A stretch of DNA of 13,408 bases from Clostridia bacterium (GCA_017382615.1 JAFNZX010000301.1:1-13408), one strand, 5' to 3'; positions 1-7,426 are shown, counted from the first letter of the stretch. Translations and numbers: made by a program. The notes: generated by a model not told the origin, from the sequence alone.

Positions 1-21
1 AGGATCAAACTCTCGTATAAA
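1..21 (-). rRNA. rrs: 16S ribosomal RNA, extreme 5' end only (truncated by window edge)
   Basis: The first bases are the reverse complement of the near-universal 16S start AGAGTTTGATCCT, preceded on the minus strand by TTTATACG, as is usual for Bacillota. The mature 5' end is placed near base 21 by analogy with other Bacillota; the exact processing site cannot be read from sequence. The rest of the gene lies outside the window. A contig ending inside 16S is the normal result of multi-copy rRNA operons collapsing in short-read assembly. Confidence 0.93.
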
Positions 22-31
22 TGTATTTAAC

Positions 32-46
32 CGATCCGAAGGATCG
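32..46 (-). other. Short hairpin in the 16S leader
   Basis: CGATCC and GGATCG (6 bp) are separated by three bases just upstream of the mature 16S start. Its place suggests part of the precursor processing stem region or a leader hairpin. The partner strand for an RNase III stem would lie beyond 16S, outside the window, so the role is inferred. Confidence 0.45.
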
Positions 47-122
47 TGTAAAATCGTTACTCGAGCTTATTTGCTATTAGATTTATTTTTCCTAATATTT
101 AATTTAGTTGAGTTTTGTACTC

Positions 123-131
123 TTCAAAGAA
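123..131 (-). promoter_or_regulatory. boxA-like antitermination element of the rRNA leader
   Basis: The minus strand reads TTCTTTGAAGAGTAC here, close to the TTCTTTGAAAAC motif commonly found before 16S and in rRNA spacers of Bacillota. That motif corresponds to the NusB/S10-binding boxA. It lies about 100 bases before the 16S 5' end and downstream of all three putative promoters, as expected for an antitermination signal. The match to the core is good, the downstream bases diverge, and function is inferred. Confidence 0.55.
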
Positions 132-166
132 TTTTTCGAGATTCGTATTTTCGCACTTACATTTGC

Positions 167-197
167 TTTGTACTTCTCTCTGTTATTCAATTGTCAA
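167..197 (-). promoter_or_regulatory. Possible third rRNA promoter (P3, weak)
   Basis: A perfect TTGACA occurs on the minus strand at 197-192. The best -10 candidate, TACAAA at 172-167, needs a 19-base spacer and matches only four of six positions. The third TTGACA upstream of one rRNA operon is suggestive, but the -10 is poor. Confidence 0.3.
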
Positions 198-257
198 GGA
201 CCAATGTCTTTCGCTGCCTTCCAGCAGCTCACCGTCGTTTTCCGCGACAGCCTGATT

Positions 258-286
258 ATTATATCACAGTGTTTTTCGTTTGTCAA
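258..286 (-). promoter_or_regulatory. rRNA promoter P2, perfect sigma-A consensus
   Basis: On the minus strand TTGACA (286-281) and TATAAT (263-258) are separated by exactly 17 bases. Both hexamers are perfect. Transcription would run toward 16S. A hairpin with arms GTCG/CGAC (248-234) starts nine bases after the -10, followed by a second hairpin GCTGC/GCAGC, echoing the layout after P1. Confidence 0.85.
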
Positions 287-380
287 TAGGTTTTTTAAAA
301 GTTTTTTAGATTTTTTTCAACTTTTTTCTATCGACTCTCGCTTCACACTCTGCGATACCGTCGCCCTCGCGACCTTGAAT

Positions 381-409
381 ATTCTACCACTATTCTTCAC
401 TTTTGTCAA
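381..409 (-). promoter_or_regulatory. rRNA promoter P1, near-consensus sigma-A promoter
   Basis: On the minus strand TTGACA (409-404) is followed after 17 bases by TAGAAT (386-381), a five-of-six match to the -10. Seven bases further on is the hairpin GTCGC-GAGG-GCGAC (373-360). P1 and P2 lie 123 bases apart as tandem promoters, a usual arrangement for growth-rate-controlled rRNA operons. The -35 lies nine bases from an oppositely oriented TTGACAA, so P1 is back to back with the DUF421 gene's control region. Confidence 0.8.
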
Positions 410-418
410 GTGTGAGTT

Positions 419-461
419 TTGACAAAGTGTATAGCTTTTATACATCCGATTTGTATATAAT
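419..461 (+). promoter_or_regulatory. Probable control region of the DUF421 gene
   Basis: A perfect TTGACA (419-424) and a perfect TATAAT (456-461) are present, but 31 bases separate them, too far to act as one promoter. TATAAT with a weak -35 around 433-438 is the likelier start. Between them sits the inverted repeat TGTATA-N5-TATACA (428-433 and 439-444), with a further TGTATA at 452-457, a possible operator. TTGTCAA (403-409) and TTGACAA (419-425) also form a 7-bp palindrome spanning the two divergent -35 regions. Confidence 0.45.
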
Positions 462-547
462 GCACAACCATCATGCAATCTTTGCCATTCATAAAGCCGG
501 GCGTTTTCTTCCACAATAACAACAATACAAGAAACGGAGCAAAAAAT

Positions 548-1213
548 ATGCTGACTCTTTTGATCCGCACCGTTCTGACTTACTTTTTTTTGATCTTTGT
601 AATGCGACTGATGGGAAAACGGCAACTTGGAGAGCTTGAAATGAACGACCTTGTCATCACTCTTTTGCTCTCGGAAATTGCTACCGTTGCACTGGTTGAT
701 CCCTCCAAGTCTATTCTGCACGCCGTTATCCCCGTTATCACGCTCGCTGTCTTAGAAGTGCTTACGTCCTATCTTTCTCTCAAATTCCCCAAATTCAAAA
801 ATGTTCTTTCACCGACCCCCGCAATCGTGATACACAACGGAACAATTGACCGCCGGCAAATGCAAAAGGCGCGCCTGTCTCTTGACGAGCTGATGTGCGA
901 GCTGCGGCAAAAAGAGATTTCCGACGTTGGTCAGGTGCAATACGCCATTATGGAAAGCAGCGGAAAAATCAGCGTCATCAAAAAAGCATCCGATTCCCCT
1001 CCTACCTCTGCCCAACTCGGTATACAATCCACGGAAACCGGCATGATGCGCACGGTTTTTTGCGACGGCATATATGCAGACAAAACCTTGCGCGCACTCG
1101 GGCGTGACCGCAATTGGGTCAACAAGCAGATAAAGGCGCGGGGATTGACCCGCGATACGGTTTTTTTCGTTATGGCAGACGACGCAGGAAACGTGCGCAT
1201 ACAAGAAAAATAA
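548..1213 (+). CDS. DUF421 / YetF-family membrane protein
   Basis: The product has 221 residues, the usual length for DUF421 proteins. Three hydrophobic segments occupy roughly residues 3-20, 34-50 and 55-76, followed by a soluble domain that in this family is cytoplasmic. The family-typical RLMGKRQLGELEMNDLVI follows the first segment, and SLDELMCELRQKEI with VQYAIMESSGKISV lies in the soluble part. B. subtilis members (YetF, YrbG and similar) are linked to spore or envelope biology, but the biochemical role is unresolved. The start at ATG 548 is chosen because GGAG lies at 536-539, eight bases upstream; an in-frame ATG at 473 would add a non-hydrophobic N-terminus and has no such site. The gene stands alone, divergent from the rRNA operon. 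The family call is firm; function is unknown. Confidence 0.9.
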   Translation: MLTLLIRTVLTYFFLIFVMRLMGKRQLGELEMNDLVITLLLSEIATVALVDPSKSILHAVIPVITLAVLEVLTSYLSLKFPKFKNVLSPTPAIVIHNGTIDRRQMQKARLSLDELMCELRQKEISDVGQVQYAIMESSGKISVIKKASDSPPTSAQLGIQSTETGMMRTVFCDGIYADKTLRALGRDRNWVNKQIKARGLTRDTVFFVMADDAGNVRIQEK

Positions 1214-1237
1214 CGACCGCACGCAGTCGTTATTTCT
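1211..1237. terminator. Bidirectional intrinsic terminator
   Basis: TAACGAC (1211-1217) pairs with GTCGTTA (1226-1232) around an 8-base loop. The plus strand continues TTTCT; the minus strand continues TTTTTCTT. It overlaps the stop codon of the DUF421 gene and lies 21 bases past the HAD gene stop, so it can end both converging transcripts. The 7-bp stem is moderate in strength. Confidence 0.65.
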
Positions 1238-1257
1238 ACATTTATTATATTATATAC

Positions 1258-1896
1258 TCATGCCAGAAGGTCAATCAGCTCATCAAGATGATCTATGAGC
1301 GGACAACCACACGCCGACAGCTGTTCACGGCTCTGATGCCCACCGCAGTAAAGCACGCAATCTGCTCCAACCGCCTGCGCAACCTCCCAGTCGTGCACCG
1401 AGTCACCCACAAACAGTGCTTTTGCATCAGGATGCGCCTCTCTCCACGCCCTTGCGGTACCAATTTTGCCTCCTGCGTGAATGTTGTCCAAGCCCCACAC
1501 CTCAGCAAACCGTTCTCCCATTCCAAGGTCGCGCAGTTGCCCCCGGAGCATTTCAATTTCCGTAGCCGACAGCAGCGTTTGCGTATAGCCGAGCGCTGCC
1601 AGTGTTTGCAGCGTCCGCTCCGCCCCCGGGGTCAGTGTACTGTATTTGTAATTCTCCATATAAAGAGCCACCCATTCCGGAGCAAGCACCGCATAATAGT
1701 CCTCTTTTTCAAAGTCAAAGCCAAGCTTTGCATAATACTCTATAATAGGAAAGCAAAAGAGCGCGCGATACTGCTCCACACTATCAATCGTGGAAAGGCC
1801 TCTGCGCGCAAGCATATCATTGACCGCATCAATCCCTGCGCGAATATCATCCAACAGCGTGCCATTGAAATCCCATACAATATCCGTATATTTCAT
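1258..1896 (-). CDS. HAD-superfamily hydrolase, phosphoglycolate phosphatase-like
   Basis: The 212-residue product carries the HAD motifs in order: motif I WDFNGTLLDD with nucleophile Asp9; motif II Ser110 in LLSATE; motif III Lys144; motif IV FVGDSVHDW with Asp165 and Asp169. The segment between motifs I and II is an alpha-helical C1-type cap. The acid/base position of motif I is Asn11 rather than Asp. DxN variants occur in phosphoglycolate phosphatase-like Clostridial proteins, but it may lower or alter phosphatase activity. The likely role is hydrolysis of a small phosphomonoester in the cytoplasm; the substrate cannot be deduced. ATG 1896 is preferred over the in-frame ATG at 1926 because GGAG lies six bases upstream and motif I then begins at the usual distance. 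The gene lies downstream of the solute-binding protein gene, beyond a strong hairpin, so it may be expressed by readthrough. Confidence 0.85.
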   Translation of the reverse strand: MKYTDIVWDFNGTLLDDIRAGIDAVNDMLARRGLSTIDSVEQYRALFCFPIIEYYAKLGFDFEKEDYYAVLAPEWVALYMENYKYSTLTPGAERTLQTLAALGYTQTLLSATEIEMLRGQLRDLGMGERFAEVWGLDNIHAGGKIGTARAWREAHPDAKALFVGDSVHDWEVAQAVGADCVLYCGGHQSREQLSACGCPLIDHLDELIDLLA

Positions 1897-1906
1897 ATTT
1901 TTCTCC

Positions 1907-1939
1907 AAAAGCAGCCCGTTGCGCATAGCGCAACGGGCT
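1907..1939 (-). terminator. Terminator or attenuator hairpin between the binding-protein and HAD genes
   Basis: AGCCCGTTGCGC (1913-1924) and GCGCAACGGGCT (1928-1939) form a perfect 12-bp stem with a 3-base loop, nine bases beyond the stop of the solute-binding protein gene. On the minus strand GC then TTTT follow, and these run straight into the GGAG of the HAD gene. The U-tract is short, so termination may be incomplete. Confidence 0.7.
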
Positions 1940-1948
1940 TGGTGTTTA

Positions 1949-4186
1949 TCAGTTTGTGGGAATGTCGTAACCGTACTCGGTCAGCCAATTGATGTAGATG
2001 GTGTAGGGAGAATGACCCTTGGTCAGGTCGTCGTTAGAGGGATCTTCGTCACCATTGAGTTCTTCAGCTGCATCGGGATCGTAAGCAGGATTATTAGCCT
2101 TCTTGATCCATGCATTATCTCTGGTGCCTTCCTTAAGCTCATCCTTAAGTGCCGTGATCAGATCCTCAAGCTCGTTAAGGTTGGTGCATGCATCCAGTCT
2201 TGCCTGGATATCTGCGCTCTTGAGCGTCATCAGCTCAATCATACCCTTAGCCTGGTAATCGGGATCATCCTTGGGCTTGACACCGGCGTATACGCCGTCA
2301 CAGTCCAAACCATTCTCATCGCCATCCAGCATGGTGTTGAAATCAAAACCAAGCAGGGGGTCGATCAAAGATTCGTTATTCTGCTCTCTTGCGCCTTCCC
2401 ACGCGTCAGCTCTCTTGCCCTCGCCGGGATGTGCCATGAATACGTTACCGGTCTTCTCCAGCGTCATCTGGTAGTTGTTATTAAGCATGGTCAGCACGCT
2501 GCCCTCGCTGGGCTCGCTGATCTCGTAGTTCTTACCCTCAACGCCGTACTGAAGCAGGTTACGAATGGTGGAGTTGGTATTGAGATAGGTAATGATATCC
2601 ATGGATCTGCCTACTGCAAAGTGAGAGAATGCGCTGACTGCAAACATGTTGCCGTACAGCTCGTTCTCGGTTGCCTCGGGATACTCAGCAATAATTGCAT
2701 AGTAGGTTCTGCCGTTGTAGGTGCAGTAGCCGTTCTTTTCCATATCCTTCTTAAAGGTGGAATCGCCCTTGACAAAGTCAACAGCGGCAAGCTGGCCCTC
2801 TGCTGCTTCGCCGTAGTAGCCTTCCCACTCGAAGTTCTTCAGCTCGCGCAGAATATCCAGATAGTCAGTCTTGGTAAACAGGTTGCTGAACTGCAGGCGG
2901 ATGCTTCCGCGGTTACGGTTTGCAGCACCGCCGTAAACGGTACCGAACATGGAGAAGGTCTTGCCGTCCTTATCGAAGTAATAATCGTACAGCTTAACGG
3001 GCTCCTTGTCCTCTTCGCCGCTTTCAGTACCGATATCACCGATATCCTCGCCGCCCTCATCTTCATTGGTTTCCTGCTCCTCATAAGTCAAGGACCAGTA
3101 CCAAACCAGCATGCTCATGCACTCCTCATAGGTTGCATTCAGCGGAACGACGTCGGGCTCGAACTTTTTGATGTCTGCCAGGAAGTGTTTGGTATCCAGC
3201 ACGTCCTCTACGTCGTCAATGGTGTAGTAATACTTATCAAGCAGCTCCTTATCGATCATCATATAGGTGTACTCACCGATCGATACGTTATTGGGGATCG
3301 CATAAGTAGAACCGTCGATCTGTACGCCGCTGAGCAGCGTAGAAGAGATATAGTCGGTCAGCTTTCTGGAAGCACCGGAGATCTCCTCATCCAGGGACTG
3401 AATCCACTCGTTCTCGATATATTCATTGTAACGATCAAAGCCGGAGAGATAAATGATATCCACCTGGTTCTTTCTGAGCTCGGGATATACGATCTCAGCG
3501 ATCTCGTACTCGTTGTAAGAGGTCAGCTCCTCAACAGCACCGGTATCTTCCTCGTCCTCATCATCGCTGACGTTTGCAAACTCAGCATACTGAGGATACT
3601 CAGCGTAGAATTCCTTCTTGAGCTTTTCGGTATCGGTTCTGCCCTCTGCCTTAGCATCCTTGAGGTATCTCTTAAGTGCCTTGTATGCAGTTTCCTTGAG
3701 CGCCAGGTATTCCTCGTTCAGAATCATGATCTCGGTCAGCTTGCCGCACTCTTTAAGATACTTTGCAATTTCCTCGTTGGATGCAGACGTCTTAAGATCT
3801 TCATACTTGTCGCGATCAAATTCCTTGGCACCGTAATACTGCTCTTCGGTGTAGTAGTAAATATCAAGGTTAACCTTGAATTTGGATTTGGTGATCTTAG
3901 TGATCTCAGCCTCTACCTTTTCGTAAGCGGCTCTGGTCTCTTCAGCCTCGGCAACCGCCTTGTCGTAAGCTTCGCCCTGACCGTACTGCTTTTGCAGCTT
4001 TGCCTTGAGCTCTGCCATTTCTGCGTCGGTATTGGCAACTTCCTTGTCGGTGATCACCCACATAGTCAGCGTGATACCGGAGATCTGCTCAACGTCCGCT
4101 TCATCCTTTTTCCGGTTACAACCGGTCAGGAAAACGGTCAGCAGCATCAGCATGCCCAGCGTCAGACAGATAAATCTGTTTTTCAT
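1949..4186 (-). CDS. Large extracellular solute-binding lipoprotein (ABC-type, family 1-like)
   Basis: The product has 745 residues. It starts with a lipoprotein signal: MKNR, a hydrophobic core at about 5-20, and lipobox LTGC with Cys23 as the likely lipidated residue. A solute-binding fold follows: strand ITLTMWVITDK (38-48), helix and strand around 90-111 (KFKVNLDIYYYTEEQYY), VDIIYLSG (242-249), STYAIPNN (293-300) and the hinge-like MFAVSAFSHFAVGR (514-527). It is far longer than usual binding proteins (about 400-550 residues). The excess lies in a charged helical insert at about 112-225 ending in an Asp/Glu-rich run (208-215), a second acidic loop at about 370-395, and an extended C-terminal part. 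The start at 4186 is set by AAGGAGG seven bases upstream. No permease or ATPase gene is near, so it must serve a distant transporter or act as a binding or sensing protein. The ligand, likely an oligosaccharide or peptide, is a guess. Confidence 0.82.
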   Translation of the reverse strand: MKNRFICLTLGMLMLLTVFLTGCNRKKDEADVEQISGITLTMWVITDKEVANTDAEMAELKAKLQKQYGQGEAYDKAVAEAEETRAAYEKVEAEITKITKSKFKVNLDIYYYTEEQYYGAKEFDRDKYEDLKTSASNEEIAKYLKECGKLTEIMILNEEYLALKETAYKALKRYLKDAKAEGRTDTEKLKKEFYAEYPQYAEFANVSDDEDEEDTGAVEELTSYNEYEIAEIVYPELRKNQVDIIYLSGFDRYNEYIENEWIQSLDEEISGASRKLTDYISSTLLSGVQIDGSTYAIPNNVSIGEYTYMMIDKELLDKYYYTIDDVEDVLDTKHFLADIKKFEPDVVPLNATYEECMSMLVWYWSLTYEEQETNEDEGGEDIGDIGTESGEEDKEPVKLYDYYFDKDGKTFSMFGTVYGGAANRNRGSIRLQFSNLFTKTDYLDILRELKNFEWEGYYGEAAEGQLAAVDFVKGDSTFKKDMEKNGYCTYNGRTYYAIIAEYPEATENELYGNMFAVSAFSHFAVGRSMDIITYLNTNSTIRNLLQYGVEGKNYEISEPSEGSVLTMLNNNYQMTLEKTGNVFMAHPGEGKRADAWEGAREQNNESLIDPLLGFDFNTMLDGDENGLDCDGVYAGVKPKDDPDYQAKGMIELMTLKSADIQARLDACTNLNELEDLITALKDELKEGTRDNAWIKKANNPAYDPDAAEELNGDEDPSNDDLTKGHSPYTIYINWLTEYGYDIPTN

Positions 4187-4210
4187 TGGAATCCTCCTTG
4201 AATTCGTAGC

Positions 4211-4232
4211 GCCCACCCTTGCCCGAGTGGGC
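4211..4232 (-). other. Leader hairpin of the solute-binding protein mRNA
   Basis: GCCCAC and GTGGGC (6 bp) flank a 10-base loop in the 5' untranslated region, between the promoter and the ribosome binding site at 4193-4199. There is no U-tract, so it is more likely an mRNA-stability or translation element than a terminator. Function is inferred. Confidence 0.4.
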
Positions 4233-4262
4233 AGAGTAACGGCATATTAATTATACCTATAT

Positions 4263-4291
4263 ATTTTACACTATATTTTCCATTGTGTCAA
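4263..4291 (-). promoter_or_regulatory. Sigma-A promoter of the solute-binding protein gene
   Basis: On the minus strand TTGACA (4291-4286), a 17-base spacer and TAAAAT (4268-4263) form a near-perfect promoter. Transcription would start near 4256 and give a leader of about 70 bases before ATG 4186. Together with the hairpin past the stop codon, this suggests the gene is its own transcription unit. Confidence 0.8.
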
Positions 4292-4492
4292 GGGTTAATT
4301 TTACTCAGTTTGTAAACCTTTTTTGACCTTGCAAATCTTGGCGTCCGCACCGGTCAAAATACCCCGTCATTTCACACAAATCAGCACCTCATTCTTTGTG
4401 AGAAATAGCCGATGATTGATGTAAAAAGGACGTTTTTGCGATTGTTCAAAGGCAGGAACAGCCTTGACAATTCACAATTTTTTTACAATAAA
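4292..4492. other. Intergenic stretch after rpoD, no gene seen
   Basis: With 4187-4291 this makes about 306 bases without a gene. I see no convincing reading frame or RNA gene. A weak AAGGC-N7-GCCTT hairpin (4449-4465) and a CACAAA/TTTGTG pairing lie downstream of the rpoD stop on the minus strand. Neither is followed by a proper U-tract, so the rpoD terminator is not identified. Confidence 0.5.
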
Positions 4493-5611
4493 TCAGTCCA
4501 AAAAGCCCTTCAGATGGCGTGCACGACTGGGATGACGAAGCTTACGCAATGCCTTTGCTTCGATCTGACGAATACGCTCTCTGGTGATCTCAAACTCCTG
4601 TCCGACCTCCTCCAGAGTTCTGGTTCTGCCATCGTAAAGGCCAAAGCGAAGCTTGATTACGTGCTCTTCTCTGGGAGTGAGCGTATGCAGCTCGCGCTCG
4701 ATGACCTCGCGGAGAATAGTTGCGGATGCAGCCTCAGCGGGAGCGGGCGTCTCATCGTCGGGTATAAAGTCGCCAAGATGGCTATCCTCTTCTTCACCGA
4801 TAGGGGTTTCAAGCGACACAGGATCCTGCGCGATCTTAAGAATCTCGCGCACCTTGTCAGCGCTCATGCCCATCTTCTCACCGATCTCCTCAGCGGTTGC
4901 TTCTCTGCCCAGCTCCTGCAGCATTTGTCTGGAATATCTGGACACCTTATGAATGGTCTCTACCATATGCACGGGGATACGAATGGTTCTTGCCTGATCT
5001 GCGATAGCGCGTGTGATCGCCTGTCTGATCCACCAGGTTGCGTAAGTGGAGAACTTGTAGCCCTTGGTATAGTCAAACTTATCAACCGCCTTCATCAGAC
5101 CGAGATTTCCCTCCTGGATCAGATCCAGGAAGAACATGCCTCTGCCGACGTATCTTTTGGCAATGCTGACGACCAGACGCAGGTTGGCTTCCACCAGCTC
5201 CATCTTAGCGTCCTCATCACCTGCCGCCATTCTTTCAGCCAGCTCGCGTTCCTTATCGGGTGTCAGCAGCGGCACGCGGCCGATCTCCTTGAGGTACAGA
5301 CGCACGGGGTCATCAATGGCAAGGCCCTCCTGACCGAGGATTCTTTCCATATTTTCACCGTCTCTGTAGCGTTCTACCTCGCTTTCAATCTCATCCATCT
5401 CAGCAGAGGAGATCTCATCGCCAATCGGAATGCCGCTATCCTCCAGTGCCTCATACAGCTTGTCTATACTGTCAAGGTCATAATCCATTTCTTCCAGCGC
5501 GTCGTCCAGATCCTCTGCGGAGAGATCGCCCTTCTTTCCCTTGGCAACCAGCTCCTCCATAGTCATTTTCTTTTCGCTGTTCTCACCGGGTACGATTTTG
5601 GTTTCTGTCAT
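4493..5611 (-). CDS. rpoD: RNA polymerase primary sigma factor (sigma-70/SigA)
   Basis: The 372-residue product is the housekeeping sigma factor that directs core RNA polymerase to TTGACA/TATAAT promoters, which are seen repeatedly in this window. Domains in order: an acidic region 1.1-like N-terminus (about 15-85), region 1.2 (DPVRLYLKEIGRVPLLT, 101-117), region 2 with LIQEGNLGLMKAVDKFDY (164-181) and the -10-recognising YATWWIRQAITRAI (190-203), region 3 (about 216-290), and region 4 with the helix-turn-helix TLEEVGQEFEITRERIRQIE (332-351), which reads the -35. Length matches Bacillota SigA. ATG 5611 is chosen; an upstream in-frame GTG at 5632 has no ribosome binding site. AAAGGA lies about 12 bases before the ATG, a long spacing. 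The gene is 42 bases after dnaG in the same operon. Confidence 0.98.
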   Translation of the reverse strand: MTETKIVPGENSEKKMTMEELVAKGKKGDLSAEDLDDALEEMDYDLDSIDKLYEALEDSGIPIGDEISSAEMDEIESEVERYRDGENMERILGQEGLAIDDPVRLYLKEIGRVPLLTPDKERELAERMAAGDEDAKMELVEANLRLVVSIAKRYVGRGMFFLDLIQEGNLGLMKAVDKFDYTKGYKFSTYATWWIRQAITRAIADQARTIRIPVHMVETIHKVSRYSRQMLQELGREATAEEIGEKMGMSADKVREILKIAQDPVSLETPIGEEEDSHLGDFIPDDETPAPAEAASATILREVIERELHTLTPREEHVIKLRFGLYDGRTRTLEEVGQEFEITRERIRQIEAKALRKLRHPSRARHLKGFLD

Positions 5612-5653
5612 AATTTTTTGGTTTCCTTTCACGTTTTGGGTAATATATCATTT

Positions 5654-7423
5654 TTATTTTTTCTTTTTTGCATCCAGCAGCTGTTTGATCGACGCAAAAG
5701 CATCTCCGGACGCCTTGGCGTCACTTTGAAGCTTTTGCTGCTTGAGGGTCTCCACACTGGCGCGCAGCACTGCCGTGCCGTTTTCAGCCAAAGCGCGGCG
5801 GCGTTGCAGCATACTCTGCAATCTGCCCATTTCATCCGGTGAGAAGTCCTGCCCGAGTAAAGAGTAGTTAAAGCCGCCCTCCTCTGCCTCCATTTGCATG
5901 ATGCGGCCGAAGACGCGCTTGCCGAAATCCGAGAAGAACGACTCTTCCGTCAGCGCAATCGTGCCGGAGGTGATCATTTTCCTGTGCTCGGGATACAACA
6001 TCAAAAGTCCGAGTATGGCTTCCTCCGCTGCTACCGCCTGCACGTTCTTGGCAGTATCGGGATTGACGCGATCACCGTACCCACGTGCGGCAAGGCTTGC
6101 GTCCTTTCCCTCCTTTTGCTTTGCTGCACGCAGCTTTTTCGCGCGCAGACGCTCCACGTCATTTTTCAAGCTGTCCACACTGATGCGCAGCTTGTCCGCC
6201 ACCATAGAGGCATAGATCTCACGCTCCACCTTAGAGGGAGAAAGTGCAATCAGCGCACACAGCTCCTCGGAGGCTTTGATGCGCTCCTCGGGGATATCCA
6301 TGCTGTATTTTGCAAATATTTTTTCGGATTTATATGAAAACTCGGTACGGCTGCCCTCCACCAAACGGCGGAAGCGCGCGTCTCCGAATTTGCGCAGATA
6401 CTCGTCGGGGTCCTTTGCGTCGGTCACGTGCAGCACGCGCACGTCCATACCAACCTGCCCCAGTACCTCCATTGCCTTGATTGCGGCGCGTTGCCCCGCC
6501 TCGTCGGCATCATAGCAGATGACAACCTGCTTGGTATATTTGGTCATCAGCCTTGCCTGCTCGGGCGTGATGGCAGTGCCCAGCGTTGCCACGGCATTCT
6601 CAAAGCCGTAGGCATGCAAAGAGATGACGTCCATATATCCTTCGCACAAAATCAAGCGATCGGTTGAATAGTTCTTGGCAAAATTGAGCGCGAACAGATT
6701 TTTGCGTTTTTGGAACGCGGGGGTATCGGAAGAGTTAAGATACTTAGGCTTTGAATCATCCATAACGCGACCGCCAAAGGCGATGACGTTACCCGCAGTA
6801 TCAATGATCGGGAACATGACGCGATTGCGGAAATAGTCGTAGGCTCTGCCGTTTTTTTGGCTGATACCGCACAAAAAGCCCTGCGATAGCTCCTTGTCGG
6901 TAAAGCCCTTTTTGTGCATGTAATCGGTCAGCATATTGAACGACCCGGGAGCAAAGCCCAGCCCGAAATGCTTGATGAGTGCCATGCTCAGCCCGCGCTT
7001 TTCGGTCAGATATTTCAGTCCCTCCGCGCCTATGGGATCAAGCAGACACTTATGAAAGAACTTGGCAGCCTCCCTGTTCATATCGTGTACGCGGGAGCGC
7101 GTCAGCCCACCCGTATTTTCTTTTTCCTGCTCGCGCACGATGCGGATTCCCGCGCGCGCGGCAAGCACCTCGATTGCCGAAGGGTAATCAAGATTTTCAT
7201 TTTTCATCACGAAGGTGATAGCATCACCGCCGGCACCGCAACCAAAGCAATAAAAGCTTTCGCTGTCAGGAAACACGGTAAAGGAAGGAGTTTTTTCACT
7301 GTGAAAGGGGCAAAGACCACCGAAGTTGGAGCCGGCACGCTTGAGCGTTACGTAGCTGCCGATCAGCTCCACGATATCCGTACGGTGGCGCACCTCCTCC
7401 ACGACTTCTCTTGGAATCATCAT
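5654..7423 (-). CDS. dnaG: DNA primase
   Basis: The 589-residue product makes RNA primers for chromosome replication with the DnaB-type helicase. The N-terminal CHC2 zinc-binding domain is visible: C38PFH41 and C59FGC62 supply the ligands, with SEKTPSF between. The catalytic TOPRIM domain has EGYMD (261-265) and the metal-binding D305AD307 in VICYDADEAG. The C-terminal part (about 450-589) is helical and corresponds to the helicase-binding domain, which varies between species. Length is normal for Bacillota DnaG. Two ATG codons stand together at 7423 and 7420; GGAGGGG lies 10-12 bases before the first. The gene starts three bases after the dgt stop codon, implying translational coupling. Confidence 0.98.
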   Translation of the reverse strand: MMIPREVVEEVRHRTDIVELIGSYVTLKRAGSNFGGLCPFHSEKTPSFTVFPDSESFYCFGCGAGGDAITFVMKNENLDYPSAIEVLAARAGIRIVREQEKENTGGLTRSRVHDMNREAAKFFHKCLLDPIGAEGLKYLTEKRGLSMALIKHFGLGFAPGSFNMLTDYMHKKGFTDKELSQGFLCGISQKNGRAYDYFRNRVMFPIIDTAGNVIAFGGRVMDDSKPKYLNSSDTPAFQKRKNLFALNFAKNYSTDRLILCEGYMDVISLHAYGFENAVATLGTAITPEQARLMTKYTKQVVICYDADEAGQRAAIKAMEVLGQVGMDVRVLHVTDAKDPDEYLRKFGDARFRRLVEGSRTEFSYKSEKIFAKYSMDIPEERIKASEELCALIALSPSKVEREIYASMVADKLRISVDSLKNDVERLRAKKLRAAKQKEGKDASLAARGYGDRVNPDTAKNVQAVAAEEAILGLLMLYPEHRKMITSGTIALTEESFFSDFGKRVFGRIMQMEAEEGGFNYSLLGQDFSPDEMGRLQSMLQRRRALAENGTAVLRASVETLKQQKLQSDAKASGDAFASIKQLLDAKKKK

Positions 7424-7426
7424 CGC

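Noticed and set aside
317..721. 134-codon minus-strand frame crossing the rRNA promoter P1 and the DUF421 start
   Set aside because: It covers promoter and intergenic sequence and has no ribosome binding site or domain.
1790..4201. 803-codon plus-strand frame opposite the solute-binding protein gene
   Set aside because: It is the mirror of a strongly codon-biased gene, rich in Leu/Val/Ile without domain signatures. The minus-strand frame has a promoter, ribosome binding site, signal peptide and family motifs.
4464..4492. Plus-strand TTGACA near the rpoD 3' end as an antisense promoter
   Set aside because: The only -10-like hexamer, TACAAT, is 14 bases away, and AATAAA at 17 bases is weak.
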